Of a stretch of DNA of 38,069 nt, positions 16,514 to 24,555 are shown in pieces (positions within the stretch are counted from its first letter, which is position 1; each line of letters opens with the position of its first letter). The notes beneath the pieces are model-generated. The model saw only the letters and a list, made by a program, of their open reading frames with translations. It was not told the DNA's origin and did not search any database. Both the position numbers and the translations under genes were made by a program. Source of the stretch: Cloacibacillus sp. (GTDB lineage: Bacteria > Synergistota > Synergistia > Synergistales > Synergistaceae); NCBI GenBank assembly GCA_036655895.1, contig JAVVPF010000030.1, positions 1-38,069 on the forward strand, in the 5' to 3' direction.

Positions 16514-18001
16514 CTAAGCCATTGCTGTTTTATAGATTTTTTTCAAAACTGGATATACCCAAATCAATATTGCAACCACGGCGAGTGAACCCGCTATAGG
16601 ACGGTTAAAGAAGTCAACTATATTTCCATTCGACTTGACCATGGAAATAATGAAGTTCTTTTCCATAAGGTTTCCAAGCACAATCGCCAGCAACATAGGA
16701 GAAATCGGAAAGTTGTTTTCTTCCATAATATATCCCAGCAATCCAAAAAACAGCATTACGGCAACCCCGAAGAGGCTATTGTTTATTGAAAAGGCACCGA
16801 CAATACAGAATACAAGGATCACCGGAAGAAGTACGAACGGAGGGATCCGTAGAATATGACGAAATGTCTTTATAGAAAAATATCCCAATACGAGCATCAT
16901 TATATTCGCAATAGCAAAACAGATGAATACACTATAGATAATCTCAGGATGATCTAAGAACGCAGTGGGGCCCGGTTTAAGATCCTTTATATAGAGGATT
17001 CCTATAACCATTGCCGTTGTTACATCTCCAGGGATGCCAAAAACAAAGGCTGGAATCCAGGCCGAAGCAAGAGCAGAGTTGTTGGCCGATGTACTTTCAA
17101 TGATACCTTCCATATGTCCAGTACCAAATTTTTCAGGAGTTTTTGAGAATTTCTTGCTGATGGCGTAGGCCAACCACGCCGCAATATCGGCCCCTGCTCC
17201 AGGAAGAGCTCCGACAACAACTCCTATAATATTGCCGCGAAAGAAGTTAGGAAGATGAGCACGCCATAGAGGAAATATCCCTTTATATATATGGCCGATT
17301 TTGCCATCATAAGCCGTCGATGGCGGAGTCGTCGAGCTAACGCGCCGCATAATTTCTGAGACAGCGAAAAGCCCTATGAGAACGGGGATAACATGGATAC
17401 CAGCGAGCAGTTCTGTACTGCCGAAGGTAAATCTCGGCTGTCCTGTTATAGAATCGTATCCAATGGTAGTTATGAAAAGCCCTAAAAATAGTGAGGCAAT
17501 ACCCTTGATGGTGTCCTGCGACGTCATAAATGTAGCACATGTTAGCCCCAGACACGCAAGCCAAAAATATTCATAGGTACTAAAATTCAATGCAACTTCA
17601 GCAAGAACAGGGGCGGCACACATAAGAGCAACCAGTCCAAAAAGCCCTCCTATCGCCGAGAAGAAACAGTTGGCGCCAAGTACCATTTCTGCCTTTCCCT
17701 GTTGAGTAAGTTTATAGGAATCGTCGGTGTAAGCACCCGATGCGGGAGTCCCAGGGATTCGCAGTAACGTTCCAGGAATATCGCCGGCAAATACAGCCAT
17801 TGCGTCGCAGGCAATAATTGCAGCAAGGGCCGGAACAGGATCAAGAAATATTGCGATCGGCATAATAAGGGATACCGCCATAACTGCGGTAAGTCCGGGA
17901 ATGGCTCCAATAACTATTCCATAAATAGACGACGCAAGCATTACCAATAATACTTCTGGCTTGAAAACTATATTGACGGCCTGAAAAAGAATATCCAGCA
18001 T
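16514..18001 (-). CDS. tctA: Tripartite tricarboxylate transporter large membrane subunit (TctA)
   Basis: 495 residues, the usual TctA size, with about 12 membrane segments. The N-terminal repeat has GIVIGAIPGLTAVMAVSL followed by LRIPGTPASGAYTDDSY (family form LLNxPGTPxxAAxxxDGY). A second pseudo-repeat appears in IGVVVGALPGAGADIAAW and ESTSANNSALASAWIPAFVFGIPGD. It forms the secondary-transport channel with TctB and receives substrate from TctC. Substrates of characterised systems include citrate and other carboxylates. Confidence 0.95.
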   Translation of the reverse strand: MLDILFQAVNIVFKPEVLLVMLASSIYGIVIGAIPGLTAVMAVSLIMPIAIFLDPVPALAAIIACDAMAVFAGDIPGTLLRIPGTPASGAYTDDSYKLTQQGKAEMVLGANCFFSAIGGLFGLVALMCAAPVLAEVALNFSTYEYFWLACLGLTCATFMTSQDTIKGIASLFLGLFITTIGYDSITGQPRFTFGSTELLAGIHVIPVLIGLFAVSEIMRRVSSTTPPSTAYDGKIGHIYKGIFPLWRAHLPNFFRGNIIGVVVGALPGAGADIAAWLAYAISKKFSKTPEKFGTGHMEGIIESTSANNSALASAWIPAFVFGIPGDVTTAMVIGILYIKDLKPGPTAFLDHPEIIYSVFICFAIANIMMLVLGYFSIKTFRHILRIPPFVLLPVILVFCIVGAFSINNSLFGVAVMLFFGLLGYIMEENNFPISPMLLAIVLGNLMEKNFIISMVKSNGNIVDFFNRPIAGSLAVVAILIWVYPVLKKIYKTAMA

Positions 18002-18024
18002 AATATATTTCCCCCTATTCCAAA

Positions 18025-18483
18025 CTACAGGCCAATAAATCCGGCAGGAAGCGGAACCAACATTATTTTAGAGAAGAATACATAAATCAATAATGAGCTT
18101 GCAACGGCCACTATGAATGAAGATTTTAATTTTCTTCTAAGCCACCATATTGTAAATGTAATCATGATGATAACAGTGGGGACAAAGCCCAATAGGGTGG
18201 AGACCAACATATAAAAAACTAAATTTGCCGGAATAAGGCAGATATTAGCGACAAGAGTAGGTGATTTTGTCCATTCACCGAGCACTACTAATTTATCCTT
18301 TGTTTTCAGCCCTCTTAAAATAAGCATAACTCCGCACCCAAGAATAAATACCGCGGCCACCGCCGGAAAAAACCCGGATCCGTACGCGTATCCCGGTAAA
18401 GAGGGAAGGGATCGAGCATAAACCAATACAAATAAAGAGAAACATACTAACACCATGCCAAATATTTTATCGCTGATTTTCAT
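18025..18483 (-). CDS. tctB: Tripartite tricarboxylate transporter small membrane subunit (TctB)
   Basis: 152 residues with four hydrophobic segments: the N-terminal one, FFPAVAAVFILGCGVMLIL, a middle pair around VFYMLVSTLLGFVPTVIIM, and the last near SFIVAVASSLLIYVFF. The sequence YGSGFFPAVAA in the first loop (family form xGPxFFPxxxA) and the closing PLPAGF are typical of TctB. It lies between tctC and tctA, the canonical order, 23 bases before tctA. Confidence 0.9.
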   Translation of the reverse strand: MKISDKIFGMVLVCFSLFVLVYARSLPSLPGYAYGSGFFPAVAAVFILGCGVMLILRGLKTKDKLVVLGEWTKSPTLVANICLIPANLVFYMLVSTLLGFVPTVIIMITFTIWWLRRKLKSSFIVAVASSLLIYVFFSKIMLVPLPAGFIGL

Positions 18484-18526
18484 CGTATTCCCTTCCCTTT
18501 CTATTTCCTGTATTTAGTAAAGTTAT

Positions 18527-19507
18527 TTATTTTACGATGCCTACAGATTTCATAACCTTACCGTAGTTCTCGTCCATTTCTTTGAGAAACTGCTTAAATT
18601 CATCAGGTCCAAGATAGGCAGGGGTTTTTCCAGCTTTTTTCATGGTATCCTGGAATTCTTTTGACTCCCAGACCTTCTTGATTGTGTCACCAAGGTTTTT
18701 CTTCATTTCCTTTGATAGCCCTGCGGGGGCGGCAATACCGCTCCATGAATCAAGCTGCCATTTTGAGCCGGTAGCCTCTTTAAGGGTAGGGATTTTCGGC
18801 CATTCGGCAACGCGGGTTTTTGTGATCGTTACGAGCGGGCGCACCTTTTTTGCATTAACCAGCGGGCCGGCCTCGTTAGGAGAGCAAACAACAAAATCAA
18901 GGCCGCCTGCGGCAAGATCCTGAAGCGACGGTGCGGCGCCGTCATTAGGAACCCAAACAACATCGTTTGCCTTGAGTCCTTCAGCCTGTAGCATACCCGC
19001 TGCGCAGAGATGCCATATTCCGCCATGAGACGCTCCCGATGCTTTTAATTTTCCAGGGGTCTTCTTAATAACGGCTATAAGCTCCTTCATATCTTTATAA
19101 GGTGCATCTTCTTTGACAAAGACAGCTCCTCCGACAGAAACTATCAAGGCAATTGGCGTCAGATCTTTATAAGTTAGACTTGTTAGTCCAGACCAATGCA
19201 TCATATTAAGTTCACATTCGATATCTCCCAGAGTATACCCATCAGGAGCGCCTTTTGCGATGGCGGTATGTCCTACTACACCTTGGCCGCCCGTACGGTT
19301 AATGCTGTTGACACGGACGCCAAGAATATCGCCCATAATTTTTGCCACAAGTCGGGCGTTAAAATCCGTCCCCCCTCCGGTGGCAAAGGGGATCAACATG
19401 GTAAATGGCTTCTCTTTAGGCCACGTGGCCGCTTGAGCAGGAACACCTACCGAAATACAAGAGCAAAACATAACTATCGCCAACATCACCGCTAACTTCT
19501 TAAACAT
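18527..19507 (-). CDS. tctC: Tripartite tricarboxylate transporter binding protein (TctC, BUG family)
   Basis: 326 residues from the ATG at 19507, chosen for its AAGGAGG site and because the signal peptide (MFKKLAVMLAIVMF..., cleavage near PAQAA) begins there; the frame is open further upstream. The mature part has the BUG hallmarks: WPKEKPFTMLIPFATGGGTDFNAR near the N-terminus, NRTGGQGVVGHTAIAKGAPDGYT, and AAPAGLSKEM near the C-terminus. It captures the substrate in the periplasm and hands it to TctBA. Confidence 0.95.
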   Translation of the reverse strand: MFKKLAVMLAIVMFCSCISVGVPAQAATWPKEKPFTMLIPFATGGGTDFNARLVAKIMGDILGVRVNSINRTGGQGVVGHTAIAKGAPDGYTLGDIECELNMMHWSGLTSLTYKDLTPIALIVSVGGAVFVKEDAPYKDMKELIAVIKKTPGKLKASGASHGGIWHLCAAGMLQAEGLKANDVVWVPNDGAAPSLQDLAAGGLDFVVCSPNEAGPLVNAKKVRPLVTITKTRVAEWPKIPTLKEATGSKWQLDSWSGIAAPAGLSKEMKKNLGDTIKKVWESKEFQDTMKKAGKTPAYLGPDEFKQFLKEMDENYGKVMKSVGIVK

Positions 19508-19577
19508 GAACACGACCTCCTTATTATGTTTATCGGGAAAATGTCTCTTCCCGTAAAAACCTGCACAATAAAAGCTC

Positions 19578-20282
19578 TTACTTAACATATTTAGCCAGAT
19601 GGTGCTCGGCAAAATAACCTGCCTTTTTGGGATCTCTTTCCTTGATCGCCTCCAAAATTTTCCTATGTGCTACAACGGTACTTTCAAGCAACCCCAGGTC
19701 CTCTTTATATCGGCGCCACATATGGACATTAGCCTTCATCAGAAGATTTTTGCTTACATTTAAAATTTCCTCGTTGTTCGTCGCCTCAGCTATAGCCATA
19801 TGAAAGGCGCCGTCAATATCAAGAAAAAGTTCAATATTGTTATCTTCCAACGCTTTCATAGAAGCCTCTAGCAAATCCTCCATCTTTGTTATCTGTTCTG
19901 GCTCTGCACGCCTCGCCGCCATCACAGCAACAGAAGGCTCCAATACCATGCGAGCTTCAAGAGCTTCAAAGGACCCGTTTACTCGTTCGGTGTCTTCGAG
20001 GAATTTCTCTAAAATTCCTCTTGGCCCAAATCTACCAAACAGGGCATCTTCCGTTACATATGTACCTTCTCCTGGAACTCTTACAATAATCCCCATCAAT
20101 TCCAACGCAGACAACGCTTCGCGAACAGACGTCCTACTGATGTCGCTCTGTTTTACAATATCAAGCTCGTTAGGAAGCTTATCTCCGGGCTTAAGCGCTC
20201 CTTCTTCAAGCAGAGATAGAATCCTTTTTACAATTATTGCTGGCTTTTTAGTTGAATCTTGTTTCGAAAATAAGTCTGCCAT
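19578..20282 (-). CDS. GntR-family regulator, FadR subgroup
   Basis: 234 residues. An N-terminal winged helix-turn-helix is at about 15-80 (ILSLLEEGALKPGDKLPNELDIV, SRTSVREALSALELMGIIVRVPGEGTYV), followed by an all-helical FCD ligand domain. That domain keeps the metal-site residues in the pattern D-IDGAFHMAIAEA and VAHRKILEAI...AEHHLAKYV. FCD regulators sense small organic acids, often through a bound metal. The gene heads the operon 70 bases upstream of tctC in the same orientation. A palindrome over its promoter (20313-20333) suggests autoregulation and co-regulation of the transporter and dehydrogenases, released by the imported acid. Confidence 0.92.
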   Translation of the reverse strand: MADLFSKQDSTKKPAIIVKRILSLLEEGALKPGDKLPNELDIVKQSDISRTSVREALSALELMGIIVRVPGEGTYVTEDALFGRFGPRGILEKFLEDTERVNGSFEALEARMVLEPSVAVMAARRAEPEQITKMEDLLEASMKALEDNNIELFLDIDGAFHMAIAEATNNEEILNVSKNLLMKANVHMWRRYKEDLGLLESTVVAHRKILEAIKERDPKKAGYFAEHHLAKYVK

Positions 20283-20300
20283 GTGGCCTCTCTTTTCTGT

Positions 20301-20333
20301 ATTATATACTCTATAATATGTATGACATATTAT
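20301..20333 (-). promoter_or_regulatory. Promoter and candidate GntR operator upstream of the gntR-tctCBA operon
   Basis: On the minus strand TATAAT is at 20301-20306. Just upstream an inverted repeat ATAATATG-TATGA-CATATTAT spans 20313-20333. Its centre, TGTATGACA, fits the T-x-GT-(N)3-AC-x-A pattern usual for FadR-type GntR operators. It lies between the -10 and where a -35 would be, so binding should block transcription. No good -35 hexamer is seen. Confidence 0.6.
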
Positions 20334-20570
20334 GTGGGTAATATAGCGCCTACATAAATTTTGTCAAGTCTGTTTCCAATTTCACCTGTTGAAGATTTTT
20401 AGTATAAAAATAGTCATGAAGTTATCCTGAGCTCTGGTTGCTACCTATTTTTATTTCCCATTCTATTTATTAAAATCGTCTTCTAAACCACATCTCAAAG
20501 CCGCACAATACAGGAATACATGCCACTTATGCTTGTCATGATCTATAAAAAACCAAACTGCAGAAGCATC
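20334..20570. other. Intergenic stretch without a recognised gene
   Basis: AT-rich sequence between the gntR promoter and the terminator hairpin downstream of tRNA-Thr. No open frame of note, RNA gene or repeat was identified. Confidence 0.4.
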
Positions 20571-20592
20571 AAGCCCCCGCTTTCGCGGGGGC
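20571..20592 (-). terminator. Terminator hairpin downstream of tRNA-Thr
   Basis: AGCCCCCGC and GCGGGGGCT pair around a TTTC loop, about 33 bases past the 3' end of the tRNA on the minus strand. The U run after the stem is broken, so efficiency is uncertain, but the nine-pair GC-rich stem is clear. Confidence 0.65.
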
Positions 20593-20624
20593 TATCTATA
20601 CTGTTGGGAAATATATTCTAAAAA

Positions 20625-20700
20625 TGGAGCCGGCGAGGGGATTCGAACCTCCGACCTGCTGATTACAAGTCAGCTGCTCTACCAGCTGAGCTACACCGGC
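20625..20700 (-). tRNA. tRNA-Thr (anticodon TGT)
   Basis: A full cloverleaf reads on the minus strand. The acceptor GCCGGTG pairs with CGCCGGC (one T-G pair). The D-arm is GCTCAGCTGGTAGAGC. The anticodon stem GCTGA/TCAGC has loop CTTGTAA with anticodon TGT. The T-arm carries GGTTCGAATCC. The discriminator is T and the CCA end is encoded (20625-20627 on the plus strand as TGG). Confidence 0.97.
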
Positions 20701-20973
20701 AATTCTGGTATGGCACGTCAAACGAGCCGAAAAATATTATACATGATTATGAGGCTTTGTCAAATTCCCAAGGCCGCGCAATTGGGGCTGTCAGCAGATT
20801 ATATAGGACGCTTGAGGCAGAGACACAAAGAGGAGGTTTGACAGCCGCGGTTCGGCTGGTTCCTCCTCTTGATTTATGTATTCTCTTTCGTTGAGCATAT
20901 TGTAATATGCGCTGTTTTTTGCGGTTATGGTAGTTTTGCTTTATCTTTGGTGATGAAAATTACCGGTCAGCCA
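20701..20973. other. Intergenic region between tRNA-Thr and the C26 peptidase gene, with a hairpin
   Basis: It should contain the tRNA promoter on the minus strand. At 20828-20870 arms AAGAGGAGG and CCTCCTCTT enclose a second short stem AGCCG/CGGCT. This compact structure may end the peptidase and arn messages, although no clear U run follows on either strand. No gene is supported here. Confidence 0.4.
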
Positions 20974-21762
20974 TCAGCCTTTTGCTTTTTTTATGAGCGC
21001 GGCGAATATCTCGGCCTGTACAGGGTCCTCTTCAAAGAGACATTCGGGATGCCACTGGACGGCCGCGGCAAATTTATATTCGGGAGCCCATATAGCCTCT
21101 ATGAGGCCGTCTTCCGTCACTGCCGCGATCTCTGCTTTGCGCGCCAGTTTGTCTATGGCCTGATGGTGCATGGAGTTGACGCGCATCGTATCGCCCTTCG
21201 CCGACGGAAAGAGCCACGGCGCCTTTATTATGACGTCGTGGACGTAGCCCCTTATGACGTCGGAGCGTTTGTGCAGTATCCATTCAGGTTTGAGGTCGGG
21301 CATGTGCTGGATGAGCGTGCCTCCGAGCGCCACGTTGAGCAGCTGGCAGCCGCGGCAGATGCCAAGCACCGGCTTGTTTTTCTCAAGCGCCTCGCGGCAG
21401 AGCGCAAGCTCAAAGCGGTCGCGTTCTATGTATGGGCTGACCGCGCCTTTATTTTCGCAGCCGTAGAAGGCGGGCGCTATGTCGCTTCCTCCCGCAAACA
21501 GTACGCCGTCGAGCTTTGAGGCAAGCGTCTTCAGTTCGCGCGGATCTTCTGTCGGCGAAAGCAACAGCGGAAGGCCTCCCGCGGCGCGTACTCCGGAGAT
21601 TATTTTTTCCGTCAGGCGCGAGAGCAGCCAGAAATATTCAAGGACGTCGCTTTCGACCTCTGAAAGAGCCTTCGAGGCGAAGGCGTGTCTGAATGGGGCG
21701 GTGGCAATTCCAATAAGCGGTTTCATCGTCTCATCACTCTCCAGTCTTTCTGCTCTTTCCAT
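20974..21762 (-). CDS. Class-I glutamine-amidotransferase-like hydrolase, peptidase C26 (PuuD-like)
   Basis: About 262 residues from the ATG at 21762, which has AAGGA nine bases upstream; ATGs at 21771 and 21726 are alternatives. It shows LFAGGSDIAPAFYG, the nucleophile motif GICRGCQLLNVALGG with C136, and QWHPECLF with H238 and E240, giving the Cys-His-Glu triad. Relatives hydrolyse gamma-glutamyl amides such as gamma-glutamyl-GABA in putrescine breakdown. No other put/puu gene is nearby, so the substrate is open. It lies 138 bases downstream of ugd on the same strand and may be co-transcribed. Confidence 0.88.
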   Translation of the reverse strand: MERAERLESDETMKPLIGIATAPFRHAFASKALSEVESDVLEYFWLLSRLTEKIISGVRAAGGLPLLLSPTEDPRELKTLASKLDGVLFAGGSDIAPAFYGCENKGAVSPYIERDRFELALCREALEKNKPVLGICRGCQLLNVALGGTLIQHMPDLKPEWILHKRSDVIRGYVHDVIIKAPWLFPSAKGDTMRVNSMHHQAIDKLARKAEIAAVTEDGLIEAIWAPEYKFAAAVQWHPECLFEEDPVQAEIFAALIKKAKG

Positions 21763-21899
21763 TTCTATCATTCCTTTTTCAATTATAGTATCCGCCGCGC
21801 CTCACGCCAAGTGATATATGGCGGGGCGTATGCGCGAAGAAAAAGCGAAAAACCGGATGCGGCGCATAACTTCCGCAGCGCCACGCGCCCAGCGCCCCG

Positions 21900-23225
21900 T
21901 TAGGGGCGCAGGTTGCGGCCGATGCAGTAATATTCAAATCCAAGCGCCAGCATTTTTTCCGGGTCGCAGATGTTGCGGCCGTCAAAGACGATTTTGCGCG
22001 TCATCAGCGCGCCGAGCTTTTCCCAGTCGGCCTCTTTGAACTGCGGCCATTCGGTCACTATGACGGCGCAGTCCGCGCCCGTCACCAGCTCTTCTATACC
22101 GTCCGCGTAGTCTATGTTTTCATGAAGCCTGCGGCGCGCTTCGTCCATCGCTATAGGGTCGTAGGCGGTAACTTCGGCGCCGCAGTTGAGCAGGCCGCGA
22201 ATGAGGTTGATTGAGGGCGCCTCGCGCATGTCGTCGGTGTGCGGCTTGAAGGCGAGGCCCATTATTGCGGCGCGCAGCCCTTCCATGTCGCTGCCGAAAC
22301 GGTCGCGCATCATTATCTGGAGCTGCTCCTTCTGCTTGCGGTTGACTTTACTGACGGCGGAGGCCATCGTCATGTCGAGGCCCTGGCTTTCGCCGATGCA
22401 GCAGAGGGCGCGCACGTCTTTCGGGAAGCACGAACCGCCGTAACCGCAGCCGGCGTTGAGGAAGAACTCGCCTATGCGGCGGTCCGAGGCCATTCCGCGT
22501 TTGACGGAGAGCACATCGGCGCCGACTTTGTCGCAGAGCTGCGCTATTTCGTTCATGAAGCTGATCCTCGCGGCGAGCATTGTGTTTGCCGCGTATTTTG
22601 TGATTTCGGCTGAGGCCGGGTCCATGAAGATTATTTTGTCGTCGGCGGCAAATCCGCGGTATAGCTCGCGCATTGCGGCGCGCGCCTCTTCGCTTGCGGC
22701 GCCCACGACGACGCGGTCTGGGTGCAGGCAGTCCTCTATGGCCATGCCCTCTTTGAGGAATTCGGGGTTCGAAAGTATCTCCAGGTTCAGATCTTCCATG
22801 CCGCGTTCGCGGAGGTGGGTCTTTATGCGTTTGCAAAGCAGCGTGCCGGTGCCTACTGGAACGGTGGATTTCACGACGATGTAGCATGAGTGCGAGAGTA
22901 CGCCGCCTATTTCGTCCATCGCGGCAAGCACCTGCGCCAGGTCCGCGCTTCCGTCGTCCGCCGGGGGCGTGCCTACCGCGATGAAGCAGAGGCGCGCACC
23001 GGGCAGTCCCTCTTTGACGCTGGTTGAAAAGCAAAGACGTCCCGCGTCGCTGTTTTTCTTTATAAGTTCGTCAAGCCCTGGCTCATAGATGGGGCTTATA
23101 CCCTCTCTGAGTTTTTTTATGCGCTCTTCGTCGATGTCGATGCAGCAGACGTCATGCCCCATTTCTGCAAAGCAGGCGCCGGTGACGAGCCCAACATATC
23201 CTGTTCCAACTACACAGATTTTCAT
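21900..23225 (-). CDS. ugd: UDP-glucose 6-dehydrogenase
   Basis: 441 residues. It oxidises UDP-glucose to UDP-glucuronate with two NAD. N-terminal Rossmann GTGYVG (7-12) is followed by the acidic pair in CCIDID. YEPGLDELI, VKSTVPVGTG and SNPEFLKEG are conserved. The catalytic cysteine is C266 in GCGYGGSCFPKD. The C-terminal domain has GLAFKPHTDDMREAPS. It supplies the first intermediate of L-Ara4N synthesis and is the last gene of the arn operon, 50 bases after the arnE-like gene. Confidence 0.96.
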   Translation of the reverse strand: MKICVVGTGYVGLVTGACFAEMGHDVCCIDIDEERIKKLREGISPIYEPGLDELIKKNSDAGRLCFSTSVKEGLPGARLCFIAVGTPPADDGSADLAQVLAAMDEIGGVLSHSCYIVVKSTVPVGTGTLLCKRIKTHLRERGMEDLNLEILSNPEFLKEGMAIEDCLHPDRVVVGAASEEARAAMRELYRGFAADDKIIFMDPASAEITKYAANTMLAARISFMNEIAQLCDKVGADVLSVKRGMASDRRIGEFFLNAGCGYGGSCFPKDVRALCCIGESQGLDMTMASAVSKVNRKQKEQLQIMMRDRFGSDMEGLRAAIMGLAFKPHTDDMREAPSINLIRGLLNCGAEVTAYDPIAMDEARRRLHENIDYADGIEELVTGADCAVIVTEWPQFKEADWEKLGALMTRKIVFDGRNICDPEKMLALGFEYYCIGRNLRP

Positions 23226-23275
23226 TTTATATTACCTCTTAAGATTAGTTTGAATTTATTTAATTTATACGGTGT

Positions 23276-23650
23276 TTAGCTTTTTATAGTGAGCATCGTG
23301 ATTCCGGCCAAGATACAGAACATGCCTGCGACGCGAATAAAGGTTACCTTTTCGTGGAAGAAAAACAGCCCTATCGCAAGCAGCAGCAGGTAGACTATGC
23401 CGGACATCAGCGGATAGGCGAGCGTCAGCTCCGCGCGCGAGAGGGCGGCCGCCATGAAGAAGAACGAGACGCCAAAGAGCCCAAGCCCCAGCACTATCCA
23501 CGGGTTCAGCGCGATTTTGAGCACAGCGCTTATTATGCCGTTTGAGAGCATGTCGCCGTCGCCGCCGTAAGCGTGCTTCATTACGGTGCTCCCAAAGGCG
23601 TTTGTGAAGGCGGAGGCCAGTATCATGCAGAGCGTTATTTTATCGAGCAT
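23276..23650 (-). CDS. arnE: Small EmrE-like transporter, probable L-Ara4N-lipid flippase subunit (ArnE-like)
   Basis: 124 residues with four membrane segments, the EamA/SMR topology. The third segment, AELTLAYPLMSGIVYLLLLAIGLFFFHEKV, has the conserved AYP...G...FxE pattern of ArnE/ArnF. In enterobacteria ArnE and ArnF form a heterodimer that flips undecaprenyl-phosphate-L-Ara4N to the periplasm. Only one such gene is present, so it probably works as a homodimer. It overlaps arnD by one base, in keeping with this role. Confidence 0.8.
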   Translation of the reverse strand: MLDKITLCMILASAFTNAFGSTVMKHAYGGDGDMLSNGIISAVLKIALNPWIVLGLGLFGVSFFFMAAALSRAELTLAYPLMSGIVYLLLLAIGLFFFHEKVTFIRVAGMFCILAGITMLTIKS

Positions 23651-24555
23651 TATTCTTTTTCCCGTTCTTTTTTCGCCGGCTGCTGGACGGCAAGCGTCCC
23701 GGCGCGTCCCACGAGCGTTCCCATTTTTATTTCGCAGCGCGGAAGCGGCGCCTCCGCCGCGTACTGCGCGAGCGTGTAAAATTTCGTTCCAAGCGCCTCC
23801 GCCATGTTGAGGAAGTTCTCAAAGACCTTGAGCTTTGAGATGCCCTCCATCTCGGCGTGCACCGTGAGGACGTTCCATTCGTTCGTCATACCGTCAAGCC
23901 ACCTCTTCGGCAGAGTCACGTCGTCGACGCCGGGCAGGCCGTATATCTCGTCCATTGTAGGCAGCGTAGTCGGTATCTGCGGCACGGCGTATTCTCTGCC
24001 GCAATATACCGGCGTAAAGGGCGCGTATCCTCGCGCGTCGCTTGCGTATTTAAGGCCGAGCATCCCCTCCGCCGCAAGCACCGCGTGCGACAGCTGCCAG
24101 CCGGGGGCCGCTATGCTTTCGGGCTTTTGCCCGCATATCTCCATGTAGAGCGCTTCGGCTTTTTTGTAAAGCGAAAGGTATTCGTCGCGCGAGATTTTGT
24201 CAAGGCAGTCCTGTACATAGACGTGGTCCCACGCGTGTACGCCCACGTCGTGTCCTTCGGCCGCCGCGCGTTTTACTATGCGCGGGTCTGCGGCCACAAT
24301 GAGCGGCGCCGGCAGCAGCGTGCCGTACATGAGCGTCTTTAGTCCGTAGGTGGACGGCGCCTTTGTTCGCATCATTTTCGAGATGAAGCCAGGGCGGAAT
24401 ATCCTGCGGATGGCCTTTCCAGAGTTGTCCGGGCCGAAGGAAAAGAAGATGCTGGCGGAAAGCCCGCGCCGTCTAAAAAGGTCAAGCAGCGCGGGGACGC
24501 CTTCGAGATAGCCGCGCAGAGTGTCGACGTCGACCTTTATCGCCAGCTTCGTCAT
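23650..24555 (-). CDS. arnD: Undecaprenyl-phosphate 4-formamido-L-arabinose deformylase
   Basis: 301 residues of the polysaccharide-deacetylase (NodB-like) fold. The metal and base motif IKVDVDTLRGYLEGVP has D9 and D11. The HxxxH metal site is H107 and H111 in GVHAWDHVY. TVHAEMEG near residue 250 is the late His motif. ArnD removes the formyl group after transfer of the sugar to the lipid carrier, on the cytoplasmic side. It overlaps its neighbours by a single base on both sides. Confidence 0.93.
   Translation of the reverse strand: MTKLAIKVDVDTLRGYLEGVPALLDLFRRRGLSASIFFSFGPDNSGKAIRRIFRPGFISKMMRTKAPSTYGLKTLMYGTLLPAPLIVAADPRIVKRAAAEGHDVGVHAWDHVYVQDCLDKISRDEYLSLYKKAEALYMEICGQKPESIAAPGWQLSHAVLAAEGMLGLKYASDARGYAPFTPVYCGREYAVPQIPTTLPTMDEIYGLPGVDDVTLPKRWLDGMTNEWNVLTVHAEMEGISKLKVFENFLNMAEALGTKFYTLAQYAAEAPLPRCEIKMGTLVGRAGTLAVQQPAKKEREKE

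Noticed and set aside
20869-21519. 216-codon plus-strand frame opposite the C26 peptidase
   Set aside because: The minus strand carries the complete Cys-His-Glu hydrolase; the plus-strand frame is a GC-driven shadow.
22348-23034. 228-codon Arg/His-rich frame inside ugd
   Set aside because: It is an alternative frame of ugd on the same strand, with a composition typical of shifted GC-rich codons.
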